From positions 1-64,000 of the forward strand of contig CAVZNQ010000023.1 in the NCBI GenBank assembly GCA_963776665.1: 64,000 nt of DNA. Reading direction: 5' to 3'. How positions within the stretch are numbered: the stretch's first letter is position 1; each line of letters begins with the position of its first letter. Shown here piece by piece: positions 35,641 to 46,180 of this stretch. Source of the DNA: Roseiarcus sp963776665. GTDB lineage: Bacteria > Pseudomonadota > Alphaproteobacteria > Rhizobiales > Beijerinckiaceae. The position numbers were made by a program, and so were the translations under genes. The notes below the pieces were generated by a model. The model worked only from the letters and a program-made list of their open reading frames with translations, did not search any database and was not told the origin of the DNA.

Positions 35641-37113
35641 ATGGCGATCGCGGGCGCTTCTCTTATCGACTTGATCGGCGTGGAAAAATCCTACGGCGCC
35701 GTCCGGGCTCTGGACGGCGCCGATTTTTCGCTTCTCCCCGGTGAGTGCGTGGGCGTCGTCGGCCACAACGGCGCCGGCAAGTCTACGCTCATGCATGTCC
35801 TCAACGGCGGCGTCGCCCCGGATCGCGGCAGATTCGTGGCGGACGGCGAGGAGCAGCCGCACTGGAACTCGGCGCGAGCAAGAGCGCTGGGACTGCGCTG
35901 CGTCTTTCAGGAACTGTCGCTCTGCCCGAACCTGACGGTGGCCGAAAACGCGCGCGTCGTTCATCCGGCGGTCCATGGCTTTGGCTGGAGACGCCGATCG
36001 GCGCGGCTCATTCTTGACAAGCTCGACGAGATCTTTCCCAGCCACGGCGTGAGGCCCGCCGACCTCGTTCAGGACTTGACGATCGGCCGAAGGCAGATGG
36101 TGGAAATCGCCCGCGCTTTCTCGGTCTCGGATGCGCCCGCTCGGGTCGTCATTCTCGACGAGCCGACGTCCTCGCTTGACGCCCACACGGCCGCGCAGCT
36201 CTTGACCCATGTACGCCGCTCGGTCGAGTCTGGAGTGAGCTGCGTGCTGATCTCGCATATCCTGGGCGAGGTGCTTTCCACGTGCGACCGGATTGTCGTC
36301 ATGCGCGACGGCAGGGTGGTGGCGGCCGACGTCGCGCGAAACTTTGACCGGGCGAAGCTGGTCGGCGCCATGGGCGGTATTGAACCCGAGGCCGAGCGGG
36401 CTGAGACCGCAGCGGCGATCGGAGCGCGCGGCGAAACTCCGGTCGTTGTTCGCGTGCGCCCGGAACGGCAGGGAAATGATTGGGATGTGGTGGCGCGAGA
36501 GGGGGAGATCATTGGGCTTGCGGGTCTCGCCGGCCACGGACAGACCGATCTTTTGCTCACGACCTTCGCCGCCGCCTCGCATCCACGGTCGAGCGCAACG
36601 GTCGCCGCGCCGGTCGCGCTTGTCGCAGGAGACCGGCAATCGGATGGCGTCTTTCCGGGATGGTCGATCGCCCACAACATCGGCGCGCGCTCGCTGACGA
36701 AATTGCGCTCAGGCCCGCTGCTCTCGCCGCGCCTGGAAGACGAACTCGCCAACCGCTGGCGTGAGCGCATCAAGATTCGCACGCCCGATGTCCACAACGG
36801 CATTCTTTCACTTTCTGGCGGGAATCAGCAGAAGGTGCTGTTTGCGCGAGCGTTTGCGTCCGACGCGCGCATCCTGCTGATGGACGATCCGATGCGGGGC
36901 GTTGATTTCGGCACCAAGCTCGAGGTCTACGAACTCATTCGCGCCGAGGCTGAGCGCGGGCGCACCTTTCTCTGGTACACGACCGAAGTCGAGGAACTTA
37001 AGAACTGCGACCGCGCCTACGTTTTCCGCAACGGCGCGATTGTAGCCGAACTCGCGCGCGGCGAGCTCAACGAAGAGCAGGTGATCCATTCTTCGTTCGC
37101 GGGCGCCGCCTGA
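35641..37113 (+). CDS. Sugar ABC transporter ATP-binding protein (RbsA-like, two NBDs)
   Basis: The 490 residues hold two nucleotide-binding domains. The first has an intact Walker A (GHNGAGKSTLMHVL) and Walker B (VVILDEPTSSLD). The second has a degenerate P-loop (LAGLAGHGQTDLLL) but a good signature LSGGNQQKVLFARA and a Walker B variant ILLMDDPMRGVD. This asymmetry is normal for CUT2 ATPases such as RbsA and MglA. It lies 44 bases after the binding protein and 1 base before the permease. Confidence 0.92.
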   Translation: MAIAGASLIDLIGVEKSYGAVRALDGADFSLLPGECVGVVGHNGAGKSTLMHVLNGGVAPDRGRFVADGEEQPHWNSARARALGLRCVFQELSLCPNLTVAENARVVHPAVHGFGWRRRSARLILDKLDEIFPSHGVRPADLVQDLTIGRRQMVEIARAFSVSDAPARVVILDEPTSSLDAHTAAQLLTHVRRSVESGVSCVLISHILGEVLSTCDRIVVMRDGRVVAADVARNFDRAKLVGAMGGIEPEAERAETAAAIGARGETPVVVRVRPERQGNDWDVVAREGEIIGLAGLAGHGQTDLLLTTFAAASHPRSSATVAAPVALVAGDRQSDGVFPGWSIAHNIGARSLTKLRSGPLLSPRLEDELANRWRERIKIRTPDVHNGILSLSGGNQQKVLFARAFASDARILLMDDPMRGVDFGTKLEVYELIRAEAERGRTFLWYTTEVEELKNCDRAYVFRNGAIVAELARGELNEEQVIHSSFAGAA

Positions 37114-37114
37114 C

Positions 37115-38088
37115 ATGAGCTCGGCGGCGGCTGTTCCGGCGGCGAACGCGACCAGGGTCGAGTGGCGGCGTCGGTTGCGCGCGGCGCTTCCGGCTTTGTC
37201 GCTGGCGCTGGTCATCGGGGCCATCGCCTGGCTTAACCCGCGCGCGATCAGCTATTTCGGCTTCACGCTGATGCTGAACCTCGCGATCCCGATCGCGCTC
37301 GCCACGATGGCGCAGATGTTCGTCATCGCGGGCAATGACCTCGATCTGTCGATCGGCACCTTCGTCGGTTTCGTCTGCTGCGTTGCGGCGACCTGGCTGC
37401 ACGACATGCCGTGGCTCGGCGTCTTGACGTTGATCGGTTGCGTTGGGCTTTACGCCGCGCTGGGCGCGCTCATCTATCTCCGCAATCTGCCCTCTATCGT
37501 CGTCACGCTCGGCATGAGCTTCGTGTGGCAGGGTTTTGCGATCCTTCTCCTGCCTAAACCGGGGGAAAGGCGCCCGGCTGGCTGCTGGCGATCATGGGCG
37601 TCAAGCCGCCTTTCATCCCCTTCCCGATCATTGCCGCCGTGGTCATCGCTGGCGTCGGCTATCTCGGCCTCATGCGATCGTCCTATGGCGCGATCCTGCG
37701 CGCTTCGGGCGGCAATGCGCTGGCGATCGAGCGCGCCGGATGGTCTTTGCTAAAGACCAAAGTGACGCTCTTCGCATTGGCTGGCGTATTCGGGGTGCTG
37801 TCGGGGATGGCGCTCGTCGGCATCACCACTTCGGCCGACGCCAATATCGGCAACGGCTATACCCTGCTCTCCATCGCGGGCGTGATCCTGGGCGGAGGCG
37901 AGTTTGTCGGCGGCTCCGTTTCGCCCATCGGCGCTGTTCTTGGCGCTTTGACTATGGCGATGGCGGCGTCGCCGCTTCTGACCTTCATGCATATCCCGCC
38001 GGACTGGCAGGTCGCGGCCAATGGCGCGATTCTCATCATCGTCCTCGCCGCGCGAGTCGCCATCACCCGCAAGGGGGCGGACCGATGA
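37115..38088 (+). CDS. Sugar ABC transporter permease (frameshift at a G-run)
   Basis: The protein is a CUT2 permease with the family motif VIAGNDLDLSIGTFVGF (about residues 70-86) and repeated membrane helices. The frame breaks at 37561-37565, where five Gs follow ACC. Adding one G continues LLPKPGGKAPGWLLAIMG and the rest of the protein through GVILGGGEFVGGSVSPIG to the stop at 38088. Single-base loss in a homopolymer is the likeliest cause, probably a sequencing error. The corrected protein would be about 324 residues. It overlaps the next permease as ATGA. Confidence 0.85.
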
Positions 38089-39035
38089 CGTCCGCCTTCC
38101 AGACGCTCCTCAAGCGGCCATGGATCTGGTCGTTCGTCGGCGCCGGCGTCGTCTGGCTTGCGGCGATCGCCTTTACCGGAGGCTACGGCGCCGGGGGAAT
38201 GCTGACGGCGGCGCTATCTCTGTCAGTATTCACGGTCATCGTCGGCATCGGGCAGATGTTCGTCATCACGCTCGGACCCGGCAACGTTGACTTGTCGCTG
38301 CCGGCCAATATCGGACTTGCCAGCGCGGTTGCGATGAAGACGATGGGCGGCGACGACAGGTTGGTCCTCGTTGGTCTCGCCGCCGCGGTCGCGTGCGGGC
38401 TTGCGGTCGGCCTCGCCAACTACCTCCTGATCTGGGCTCTCCGCATTCCGCCAATCATCGCGACCCTGTCGGCGAGCTTCATCATCCAGTCCATCGACAT
38501 TTCTTACGGGCGTGGGCTTCAGATCAAGCCGCCGCCCGGCTTCGCCGATTTCACCAACATTGTCATCGCCGGCGTGCCCCTCCTGGCGATCCTGACGGTT
38601 TTCTTTACCATCGGCGCCAGCGTCGCGCTCCATCGCACGATCTGGGGGCGATCCGTCGTCGCGATCGGTCAGAACCAGCGCGCGGCGCGGTTGGCGGGAC
38701 TTAAGGTCGAACCGGTCCGCTGCGCGACCTACGCCCTCTGCGGCGCGCTCGGCGGCCTGGCCGGAGCGCTGCTCGCCGGTTACTTTCGCGGCGCCAATGT
38801 CGACATCGGCAACGAGTATCTTTTGGCCTCGATCGCCGTCGTTGTCATCGGCGGCACGTCCGTGTCCGGGGGCAGGGCGAATCTGCCCGGCGTCTGGGGC
38901 GGGGCGCTGTTTCTCGTGCTGCTCTTGACCATGCTCAACACTTTCGGAGTCAGCGCCGGCGTGCGCCTCTTGCTGACCGGACTGATCATTGTCGCAGTCA
39001 TCACTGCCGCGGGCGGAGACAAGCCTGCGCGGTGA
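38085..39035 (+). CDS. Sugar ABC transporter permease 2
   Basis: This is a 316-residue CUT2 permease with about eight membrane helices. It carries the conserved FVITLGPGNVDLSLPANIGLA (family 'xGxIDLSVG' loop) and IAVVVIGGTSVSGGRANLPG near the C-terminus. It pairs with the permease before it as a heterodimer, and the ATGA overlap implies coupled translation. The locus ends 12 bases later, converging with a methyltransferase gene. Confidence 0.9.
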   Translation: MTSAFQTLLKRPWIWSFVGAGVVWLAAIAFTGGYGAGGMLTAALSLSVFTVIVGIGQMFVITLGPGNVDLSLPANIGLASAVAMKTMGGDDRLVLVGLAAAVACGLAVGLANYLLIWALRIPPIIATLSASFIIQSIDISYGRGLQIKPPPGFADFTNIVIAGVPLLAILTVFFTIGASVALHRTIWGRSVVAIGQNQRAARLAGLKVEPVRCATYALCGALGGLAGALLAGYFRGANVDIGNEYLLASIAVVVIGGTSVSGGRANLPGVWGGALFLVLLLTMLNTFGVSAGVRLLLTGLIIVAVITAAGGDKPAR

Positions 39036-39047
39036 GGGCGGACGCCT

Positions 39048-39626
39048 TCAGACAACGAACGGAATGAGCGCCGGCACGCGCTCGGCGTATCGGACGTAAG
39101 CCTCGCCGAACTCGCCGCGCATCGCCTTCTCCTCGATGCTCAGCTTGCGCCAGAAGGCAAGGGCGGCGAACGCGACGCCAAGCACGGCGCGCCATTCGCC
39201 CACCGCGAGCGCGGTTCCCACGAATGCGAGAATGAGCCCTGTATAGATCGGATGGCGGACCCATCGGTAGGGTCCCTCGACGATGAGCTCATGGCCGCGC
39301 TTCACCTGGACATCGCTGCTCCAGTTGTCAGCGAGCGTGAATCGCGCCCAGACGCTGAACGCAAGCCCGATGAAGGTGAGCGCCGCGCCAAGCGCGGGCG
39401 GCCAGAGCGCAAGCGGAACGAAGCGCGCGTTGAGCGGAGGCAGCGGAACATCCGGCGCGGCGAAGAGGCAGATGGCGACGAGGAGCGGAATAACATGCGA
39501 AAGCCGCGAGCGCAGGTTTTCGGCCGTCGCAGGGGCCTTGACCCTGGATGCCAGGACCCGCCAGAGCACGAGAAACCCGACCCACATCGCGAGGAACAGC
39601 GACGAAAACAGCCAGCGGTAAAACAT
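39048..39626 (-). CDS. ICMT-family membrane methyltransferase
   Basis: The 192-residue membrane protein has about five helices and the isoprenylcysteine carboxyl methyltransferase signature GPYRWVRHPIYTGLILAFVG followed by EEKAMRGEFGEAYVRYAERV. In bacteria the family methylates various small molecules or proteins with SAM; the substrate is unknown. The ATG at 39626 is used because the longer frame is the shadow of the NFU gene. Confidence 0.85.
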   Translation of the reverse strand: MFYRWLFSSLFLAMWVGFLVLWRVLASRVKAPATAENLRSRLSHVIPLLVAICLFAAPDVPLPPLNARFVPLALWPPALGAALTFIGLAFSVWARFTLADNWSSDVQVKRGHELIVEGPYRWVRHPIYTGLILAFVGTALAVGEWRAVLGVAFAALAFWRKLSIEEKAMRGEFGEAYVRYAERVPALIPFVV

Positions 39627-39655
39627 GGAGGCGGCCTCGTGGAAGCCGCGGAGCT

Positions 39656-40216
39656 TTACGCCGCGATTTGTTCCACGCCCTGAATATCCGGCAGGAAGTG
39701 TTTGAGAAGGTTTTCGATTCCGTTCCTCAACGTCGCGGTCGAAGAGGGGCAGCCGGAGCAGGCGCCCTTCATGTTGAGATAGACCACGCCGTCGCGGTAG
39801 CCCTTGAAGGTGATGTCGCCGCCGTCGCCCGCCACCGCCGGTCTGACCCTCGTTTCGATCAGTTCCTTGATCGCCTCGACCGTCTCGGCGTCCTTGGCGT
39901 CGAAGAACTCGCCCGTCGCCAAGTCGGCGCCGCCTTCCTCGATGACGGGCGCGCCCGAAAGGAAGAACTCGGTCACAACGCCCAGCACCGCCGGCCTCAG
40001 GTCGCGCCACTCGGCGTCGCCCTTGGTCACGGAGATGAAGTCATTGGCGAAGAATACGCCGCTCACGCCCGGAAGCTCCATCAGCGCCTTGGCGAGCGGC
40101 GAGCGTCCGGCCTCGTCCCGGTCGCGCGCCTCGAACGTGCCTTCCTCCATTACGGCGCGGCCGGGGAGGAACTTGAGCGTTGCGGGATTGGGCGTCGGTT
40201 CGGTCTGGATGAACAT
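39656..40216 (-). CDS. NFU-type Fe-S cluster carrier (NifU-like)
   Basis: The 186 residues join an N-terminal Nfu_N domain (MFIQTEPTPNPATLKFLPG) to a C-terminal NifU-like domain. The latter has VRPAVAGDGGDITFKGYRDG and the cluster-binding pair in GACSGCPSS. This is the form found in mitochondria and alphaproteobacteria (NFU1-like), which delivers [4Fe-4S] clusters to target enzymes. The neighbouring [4Fe-4S] serine deaminase and the HiPIPs of this window would be possible clients. Confidence 0.92.
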   Translation of the reverse strand: MFIQTEPTPNPATLKFLPGRAVMEEGTFEARDRDEAGRSPLAKALMELPGVSGVFFANDFISVTKGDAEWRDLRPAVLGVVTEFFLSGAPVIEEGGADLATGEFFDAKDAETVEAIKELIETRVRPAVAGDGGDITFKGYRDGVVYLNMKGACSGCPSSTATLRNGIENLLKHFLPDIQGVEQIAA

Positions 40217-40783
40217 TGGGGTTCGACTCCTGGTCATTCGTAAATAGGCGCGCCGGGCCTCATGCGCAAGAAACGGCCCTCGGCGTTGGCTTTGGCGTGG
40301 TCGCCAACCGGCAATCGGCCAATCCCAAATCACCGCCAAATTTTCCCAAGCCTGGCAAAGCCAGCGCCGCGCTCCCGCCAAATCCTGCCAAGGAAAAGGC
40401 TTGGATTTTCTTGGATTCTCTTGGCCGTTTTGAGCCTTTTGAACGGGTTACGCCGACCCCTCCGCCATTTTTTTCTTTCTCGAGCCTTTGCCCCTTCTGC
40501 ACTGACGTCAGAACGCCTGTGTTCCAAAGATTGTCGATCGGAAGGGTCATCGCCGAGAGCGTAGCACGCGCTTCTATTTTTCGGAAGAGTTTGTTCAAAA
40601 AAGCGATTCATGAGGATGGCCGCACTGAACCGGCCGAGGCAACGACCAAAAGGTCGCATCGCAGGCAGATCGCGAAGCTCAAGCAAATGTGCGACGATGG
40701 CGATCTTGAGGAGCTCAAGGCGACAGTCATCGTGGAGCGTGAGTAGGCGTCGGAGCGGCCCGGTCGGAGATTGACGAATTGAA
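40217..40783. other. Intergenic with one uncertain plus-strand ORF
   Basis: A plus-strand frame stays open to 40746 and ends in a charged, helical-looking stretch (HRRQIAKLKQMCDDGDLEEL) that could be the tail of a small protein, perhaps starting near 40600. The region before 40560 has proline-rich, low-complexity translation and no clear ribosome binding site. I do not call a gene with confidence. The promoter of the NFU gene should lie here on the minus strand. Confidence 0.35.
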
Positions 40784-42154
<1,371 letters not shown>

Positions 42155-42180
42155 GGAAGGCCCAGCGCCGCCTCCGGGGA

Positions 42181-42273
42181 CGTCATTGCGAGCCGAAGGC
42201 GAAGCAATCCACGTCGTAGAGAGCGGCGGGCGGGGGGACGCGTCATTGCGAGCGGAAGCGAAGCAATCCATCC
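42181..42273. repeat. Two direct copies of the REP-like element
   Basis: CGTCATTGCGAGC begins at 42181 and again at 42241, each followed by a GAAGCGAAGCAATCCA-type block. They are the same unit as at 32314. They sit directly after the stop of sdaA and at the 3' side of the GIY-YIG gene. Confidence 0.8.
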
Positions 42274-42281
42274 CGCGACGT

Positions 42282-42572
42282 TCAGGAAAGAGTCGCGTAC
42301 AAATCCTTCCATTCCGGATTCATCGTTTCGATGAGCGCGATCTTTTTCGCCCGCGAGCCGCCCTTGATCTGTTTCTCGCGCGCAATGGCCTCGTCCATGC
42401 GTTCGTGCATTTCGTAAAAGACCAGCCGATTGCATCCGTACCGGCTCGCGAATCCCGGCGTGTGGCCTTCGCGGTGCTGAAAGACGCGCTCCGCCAGTTT
42501 CGAGGTCACTCCGACATAGAGCGCCCCCTGCCGGCGATTGGCGAGTATGTAGACGCAAGGCTCACGCGGCAT
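42282..42572 (-). CDS. GIY-YIG endonuclease domain protein
   Basis: The 96-residue protein is a single GIY-YIG domain. CVYILANRRQGALYVGVTSKL holds the two signature tyrosines, then RVFQHREGHTPGFASRY has the catalytic Arg-like region. FYEMHERMDEAIAREKQIKGG has the catalytic Glu, and LIETMNPEWKDLY closes it. This small YhbQ/UPF0213-type group is presumed to nick or cut DNA. The gene is framed on both sides by copies of the REP-like element, which suggests that it moves or spreads with them. The ATG at 42572 is chosen because the longer frame simply translates a repeat copy. Confidence 0.85.
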   Translation of the reverse strand: MPREPCVYILANRRQGALYVGVTSKLAERVFQHREGHTPGFASRYGCNRLVFYEMHERMDEAIAREKQIKGGSRAKKIALIETMNPEWKDLYATLS

Positions 42573-42601
42573 ACGGTCTCTCGATAGGCGGAAATGGCGA
42601 G

Positions 42602-42769
42602 GGATGGATTGCTTCGCTTCGCTCGCAATGACGAACTCTGACCCCAAAACGCGTCATTGCGAGGAGCCTCTGCGACGAAGCAATCCATCCAGCGCCCCTC
42701 GAGTGTACACGCGGGCTCACATGCGGAAATGAGGAGGGATGGATGCTTCGCTTCGTTCGCAATCACGAC
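42602..42769. repeat. Three further REP-like copies in mixed orientation
   Basis: Inverted copy at about 42602-42632 (GGATGGATTGCTTCGCTTCG then CAATGACG), direct copy at 42651-42690 and inverted copy at 42738-42769. Together with the two copies at 42181-42273 they enclose the GIY-YIG gene. Spacer sequences differ, so this is an array of dispersed elements, not a CRISPR. Confidence 0.8.
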
Positions 42770-42798
42770 GCCAACAGCCGAAAGCTTCGCGGCCGTTA

Positions 42799-43539
42799 CT
42801 ACCGATCCACCCGCACCCAGCCGTGCAGGCCGAGGCGTTCCTGCGGCAGATAGCTCGCCTTGTAGCCCATCTTCCTGGAGTTCTCGACCCAATAGCCGAG
42901 GTAGACATGGGGCAGGCCGAGGCGGCGCGCTTTTTCAATGTGGTCGAGGATGACGAAGCTGCCGAGCGACCGGCGCGCGACGTCGGGATCGTAGAATGAA
43001 TAGACGAGCGACAGGCCGTCAGCGAGGCGGTCGGTGAGGCAGACGGCGAGAAGGGGACCGGCCTGCCCGTCGCCGGCCGCGCTCAGCGGTCGATATTCGG
43101 TGAGCACGGTGTCGATATGGGTGTCCTCGACCATCATGGCGAAGTCGAGCGACGACATGTCCGCCATCCCGCCGTGCGGGTGCCGGTTGTCGAGATAGGA
43201 GCGGAAGAGCGCGTAATGTTCGTTCGTCGGCTTCGGGGCGACAAAAGCGCCGATAAGGTCGGCGTTGGCCCGGTTCGCCCGCCGCTGGCTCGCGCTGGGA
43301 CGGAAATCGTCGACCAGCACCCTGACGGACACGCAGGCCCGGCAGCTCTCGCACGCCGGGCGGTAGGCGATCGTCTGCGAGCGGCGGAAGCCGGTCTGGG
43401 TGAGGAGGTCGTTGAGCGCGGCGGCGCGCTTGCCGACCAGGTGGGTGAAGATCTTGCGCTCCTGCTGGCCGGGCAGGTAGGGGCATGCCGACGGGGCAGT
43501 GAGGTAGAACTGCGGAGCGTCACGCGCTTCCCTGGTCAC
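42799..43539 (-). CDS. bpt: Aspartate/glutamate leucyltransferase (Bpt)
   Basis: The 246 residues have the N-terminal arginyltransferase-type Cys motif (YRPACESCRACVSVRV) and the C-terminal GNAT-like part with VYSFYDPDVARRSLGSFVIL and GYWVENSRKMGYKASYLP. In bacteria this enzyme adds leucine to N-terminal Asp or Glu, marking proteins for the ClpS/ClpAP N-degron route. The start FYLTAPSACPYLPGQQERK matches the family opening. The nearby repeats stop 30 bases after its end. Confidence 0.92.
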   Translation of the reverse strand: MTREARDAPQFYLTAPSACPYLPGQQERKIFTHLVGKRAAALNDLLTQTGFRRSQTIAYRPACESCRACVSVRVLVDDFRPSASQRRANRANADLIGAFVAPKPTNEHYALFRSYLDNRHPHGGMADMSSLDFAMMVEDTHIDTVLTEYRPLSAAGDGQAGPLLAVCLTDRLADGLSLVYSFYDPDVARRSLGSFVILDHIEKARRLGLPHVYLGYWVENSRKMGYKASYLPQERLGLHGWVRVDR

Positions 43540-43612
43540 GCGCTCTCCCGCTCCCCGCCCGTTGCAGCGGGCGGCGCCCGGCGATCGTCACAAATGGCGC
43601 GCAAACGTCGGA

Positions 43613-44059
43613 TCAGAGCCTCCTGACGATCACCACGCCGGCGATGATGTCGTGCAGGCATCGCTTTTCGCCGTCGACCAGCGAGACCAGAAGGATCGGC
43701 GGAAAGAACCAGCTGACGTAGAACAGCACCGCCTGGACCGCCGCGTTGATGAACGGAACGCGCGCGCCCGAGTCGTTCATGCGCATTTCAAGATCGAGCG
43801 CCCGCATGCCCGGCGTCGCCATATTCCGGCCCGAGACGGTGAGGCCGTTGTAGAAGAAGGCGACGAAGGGAAAGAGCGGCGGCAGGAAGAACAGCGCCAG
43901 ACCGAACGTCACCGCGATCGACACGACCCACAAGGCCGCGACCAGCAGGCTGACCAGCACGAAATCGATGCAAACGGCGAGGATGCGCCGGGTGCGGACG
44001 CCCGCAAGCGCGTCGGCGCGGATCACATTCGTCGGCCTTGCGGCGTAAACATTGGACAT
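43613..44059 (-). CDS. RDD-family membrane protein
   Basis: The 148 residues have three membrane helices and the RDD pattern. RTRRILAVCIDFVLVSLLVA (R and D of helix 1) is followed by GRNMATPGMRALDLEMR and a final CLHDIIAGVVIVRRL. RDD proteins are small inner-membrane proteins of unclear, possibly transport-related, function. GGAGG lies 5-9 bases before the ATG at 44059. It follows the transporter locus on the same strand. Confidence 0.85.
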   Translation of the reverse strand: MSNVYAARPTNVIRADALAGVRTRRILAVCIDFVLVSLLVAALWVVSIAVTFGLALFFLPPLFPFVAFFYNGLTVSGRNMATPGMRALDLEMRMNDSGARVPFINAAVQAVLFYVSWFFPPILLVSLVDGEKRCLHDIIAGVVIVRRL

Positions 44060-44120
44060 CGGAGCCTCCACGCGCGGGGTCGGCCAGCGCGGTCAGGATG
44101 TGGGAGAGGCCGGCGGCAAG

Positions 44121-45474
44121 TCAAGACCGGCGCGGGAACAGGTTGTGCGTCACCGCGTCGGATTTGCCGAGCAGCCCGGAGGGGCGCAGGGCGATGAAGA
44201 CCGTCAAGAGCGCATAAACCGCGATGTCGCGGTAGTCGATCGGGAACAGCGCCGACCACCCGGTTTCGACTGCGCCGACGATGAGGCCGCCGAGGAACGC
44301 GCCGGGCAGCGAGCCGATGCCGCCGACTATCGCGGCCGCCAGCGCCTTCAACGTCAGCGTCGCCGAAAGGCCGTAGCCGACGGCGCCGAAGGCGGCCGTC
44401 ATGGTCGCGCCGGCAAGCCCCGCTAGGGCGCCCGAGAGCGCGAACGCACGAGCGGTGATCGCCGCCGGGCTCACCCCCATCATCTCGGCGGCCAGCGGAT
44501 CGTCGGCATAGGCGCGCCATTCGCGGCCGATACGAGAATAACGAAAGACTACGACAAGGCCGAATCCGGCGGTGAGCGCGACCGCGCTCGAGAGGAAGGC
44601 CATCGGCGTGGCGACGGTCACGAAGTCCCCCCCGCGCGCGAGCGCAAACGGCTGATTGAGCTGCGGGCTCATCCAGCTCCGGTCGCCCTGCGCGAGGCGC
44701 AAGAGCTCGCGGAGGAAGAGCGCGAGGCCCACAGTCGCCACCAGCACCTGCTGGCCGCGAGCATGGCGCAGCGGAATGAAGACCACCCGCGCCGCAGCGA
44801 AGCCCCATCCCGCGGCGACCACGGCGGCGAGCACGAAGGCTGCGGCCAAGAGGGGTGCGGGCGGCCAGCCCACCATCGCCAAAGCCACCATCGCCGCGGC
44901 ATAACCGCCGGCCGCGGCCATTTCGCCGAAGGCGAAATTGATCCGCCCGATCAGGCCGTAGATCAGCGAGTAGGCCGCCGCCAGGAGTCCGTAGATCGCT
45001 GCCAGCGGCAGTCCGTCGAGCGCCATCTGCAATCCGTAGGCGAGCGGGTGCGGCACGAGGGGGAGGGCGCTGACGTCGCCGAGCGGGGCAGGATCAGCGG
45101 CCCGGCCATCCGGCGTCGCCAGCCAATAGCGGATGAGGATGTAGAGACGGGCTTGGGTCAGCGGCCGGCCGTCAAGCGTCACCGACACCAGATCGCGCGA
45201 ACTCGTTCGGCCGTCCCGGCTGGCGAAACCGGCAGGCGGCGAGATGATTGCGAGGTTCTTCGTCCGGTGTCCGCGCCGCGAAGGCGACGCTCAAGCCTTT
45301 CCCGTCCGGGTCGGGTTTTTGCGCCAGAATGGCGATTTGCGCCGCTTGCGGCATCAGCGCCGGCAGGGCCATGCGGCAGAGTCTCGCCTGGTCGGTCTCC
45401 AGCGCCGGCGAGCATCCGGCGAGCATTGCCGCGGCCGCAAGGACGATCAGGCGAAAGACCAGGCGGCGGCTCAA
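44121..45474 (-). CDS. LivH-type branched-chain amino-acid ABC permease with extra N-terminal domain (frameshift)
   Basis: The membrane half (from about 45050 down) is a LivH-like permease. It shows IYGLLAAAYSLIYGLIGRINFAFGEMA, MGVSPAAITARAFALSGALAG and AAIVGGIGSLPGAFLGGLIVGA. In front lies an extra domain: a lipoprotein-like leader (LAAAAMLAGCSP) and a Cys-containing, soluble, probably periplasmic part (LCRMALPALMPQAAQIAIL; LAACRFRQPG). The two halves are in different frames, joined by a small indel near 45191-45198 (FARDLVSVTLDG when repaired). The start is the TTG at 45474 that overlaps the CGNR gene's TGA. Permeases with such N-terminal domains exist in other alphaproteobacteria. No LivM, LivG or LivF gene is adjacent. 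Confidence 0.8.
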
Positions 45475-46106
45475 TCCCCGCGCCTCCGCGCCACAAGCCG
45501 CCGCTGCTTGGCGCGATTGCCGCAGACCTCCATTTCGCACCACCGGCGGCGGTTGTTCTTGCTGCGATCGTAGAAGAGCCAGCCGCACGCGTAGCCGCCG
45601 CATGCCCGGATGCGATGGAAATCGCCTTCGGTGAAGAGCGTCACGGCCGCAAGCGCGATCGGTCCGAGCGCTGCTTCGACCGGCGCCTCGCGCACGCTCC
45701 AGCGCCAGCGGCAGGAGAGGAGACCCGGCGTAAGCGTCGCCTTGGCGATGCATCGGGCGTGAACGGCGGAAAGATGGGCCAGCGAAGCCTCGGGGGGCTT
45801 CGCGCGGCGCCCGAGCGCAGCGCCTATGGCCTGAATCGCCTCGCGCAGGACGATCGCCTCGGCCATGAGGCCCGTGGCGAGATCGGCGTTTGTGGAAACC
45901 TGATCCCCGATCCAGTCGGCGTCCTCCGGGGGCAGCGCCTTGGCGTGCTTAAGCCATTGGGCGACGTGCTGGGCCTCGCGGAGATGGTTCTCATGCGAGG
46001 GAAAGCCGCGGCCGGATTCGGTGTTGGCGAAGTTGAGCGCCAGGTCATCCGCAATCAGGTCCAGCGAGCCGGCGCGTGATGGAGGAGGGGACAAATTAAC
46101 CGTCAT
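45471..46106 (-). CDS. CGNR zinc-finger / ABATE-domain transcriptional regulator
   Basis: The 211 residues combine an N-terminal ABATE (DUF1470) domain (LIADDLALNFANTESGRG) with a C-terminal CGNR zinc finger. The finger has RACGGYACGWLFYDRSKNNR and CEMEVCGNRAKQRR, giving two Cys pairs and the signature itself. Such proteins act as one-component regulators. The gene is divergent from the binding-protein gene at 46181 and overlaps the permease gene downstream, so it probably controls this transport locus. A perfect 16-bp palindrome lies in the divergent promoter. Confidence 0.9.
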   Translation of the reverse strand: MTVNLSPPPSRAGSLDLIADDLALNFANTESGRGFPSHENHLREAQHVAQWLKHAKALPPEDADWIGDQVSTNADLATGLMAEAIVLREAIQAIGAALGRRAKPPEASLAHLSAVHARCIAKATLTPGLLSCRWRWSVREAPVEAALGPIALAAVTLFTEGDFHRIRACGGYACGWLFYDRSKNNRRRWCEMEVCGNRAKQRRLVARRRGD

Positions 46107-46136
46107 AATGGTCTTTACAGGTTAGAACATGGCGGA

Positions 46137-46152
46137 TAGCTTGCGCAAGCTA
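46137..46152. promoter_or_regulatory. 16-bp perfect palindrome in the divergent promoter
   Basis: TAGCTTGCGCAAGCTA lies between the CGNR regulator start (46106) and the binding-protein start (46181), flanked more widely by GGTTAG and CTAACC. It is a natural candidate operator for the CGNR regulator. In the mRNA it could also form a hairpin just before the ribosome binding site GGGAGG. Confidence 0.5.
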
Positions 46153-46180
46153 ACCCTTCAATCGCATATGGGAGGTTATC

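Noticed and set aside
42181..42769. CRISPR array
   Set aside because: Repeats are in both orientations, vary in sequence and spacing, and enclose a gene; no cas genes are near.
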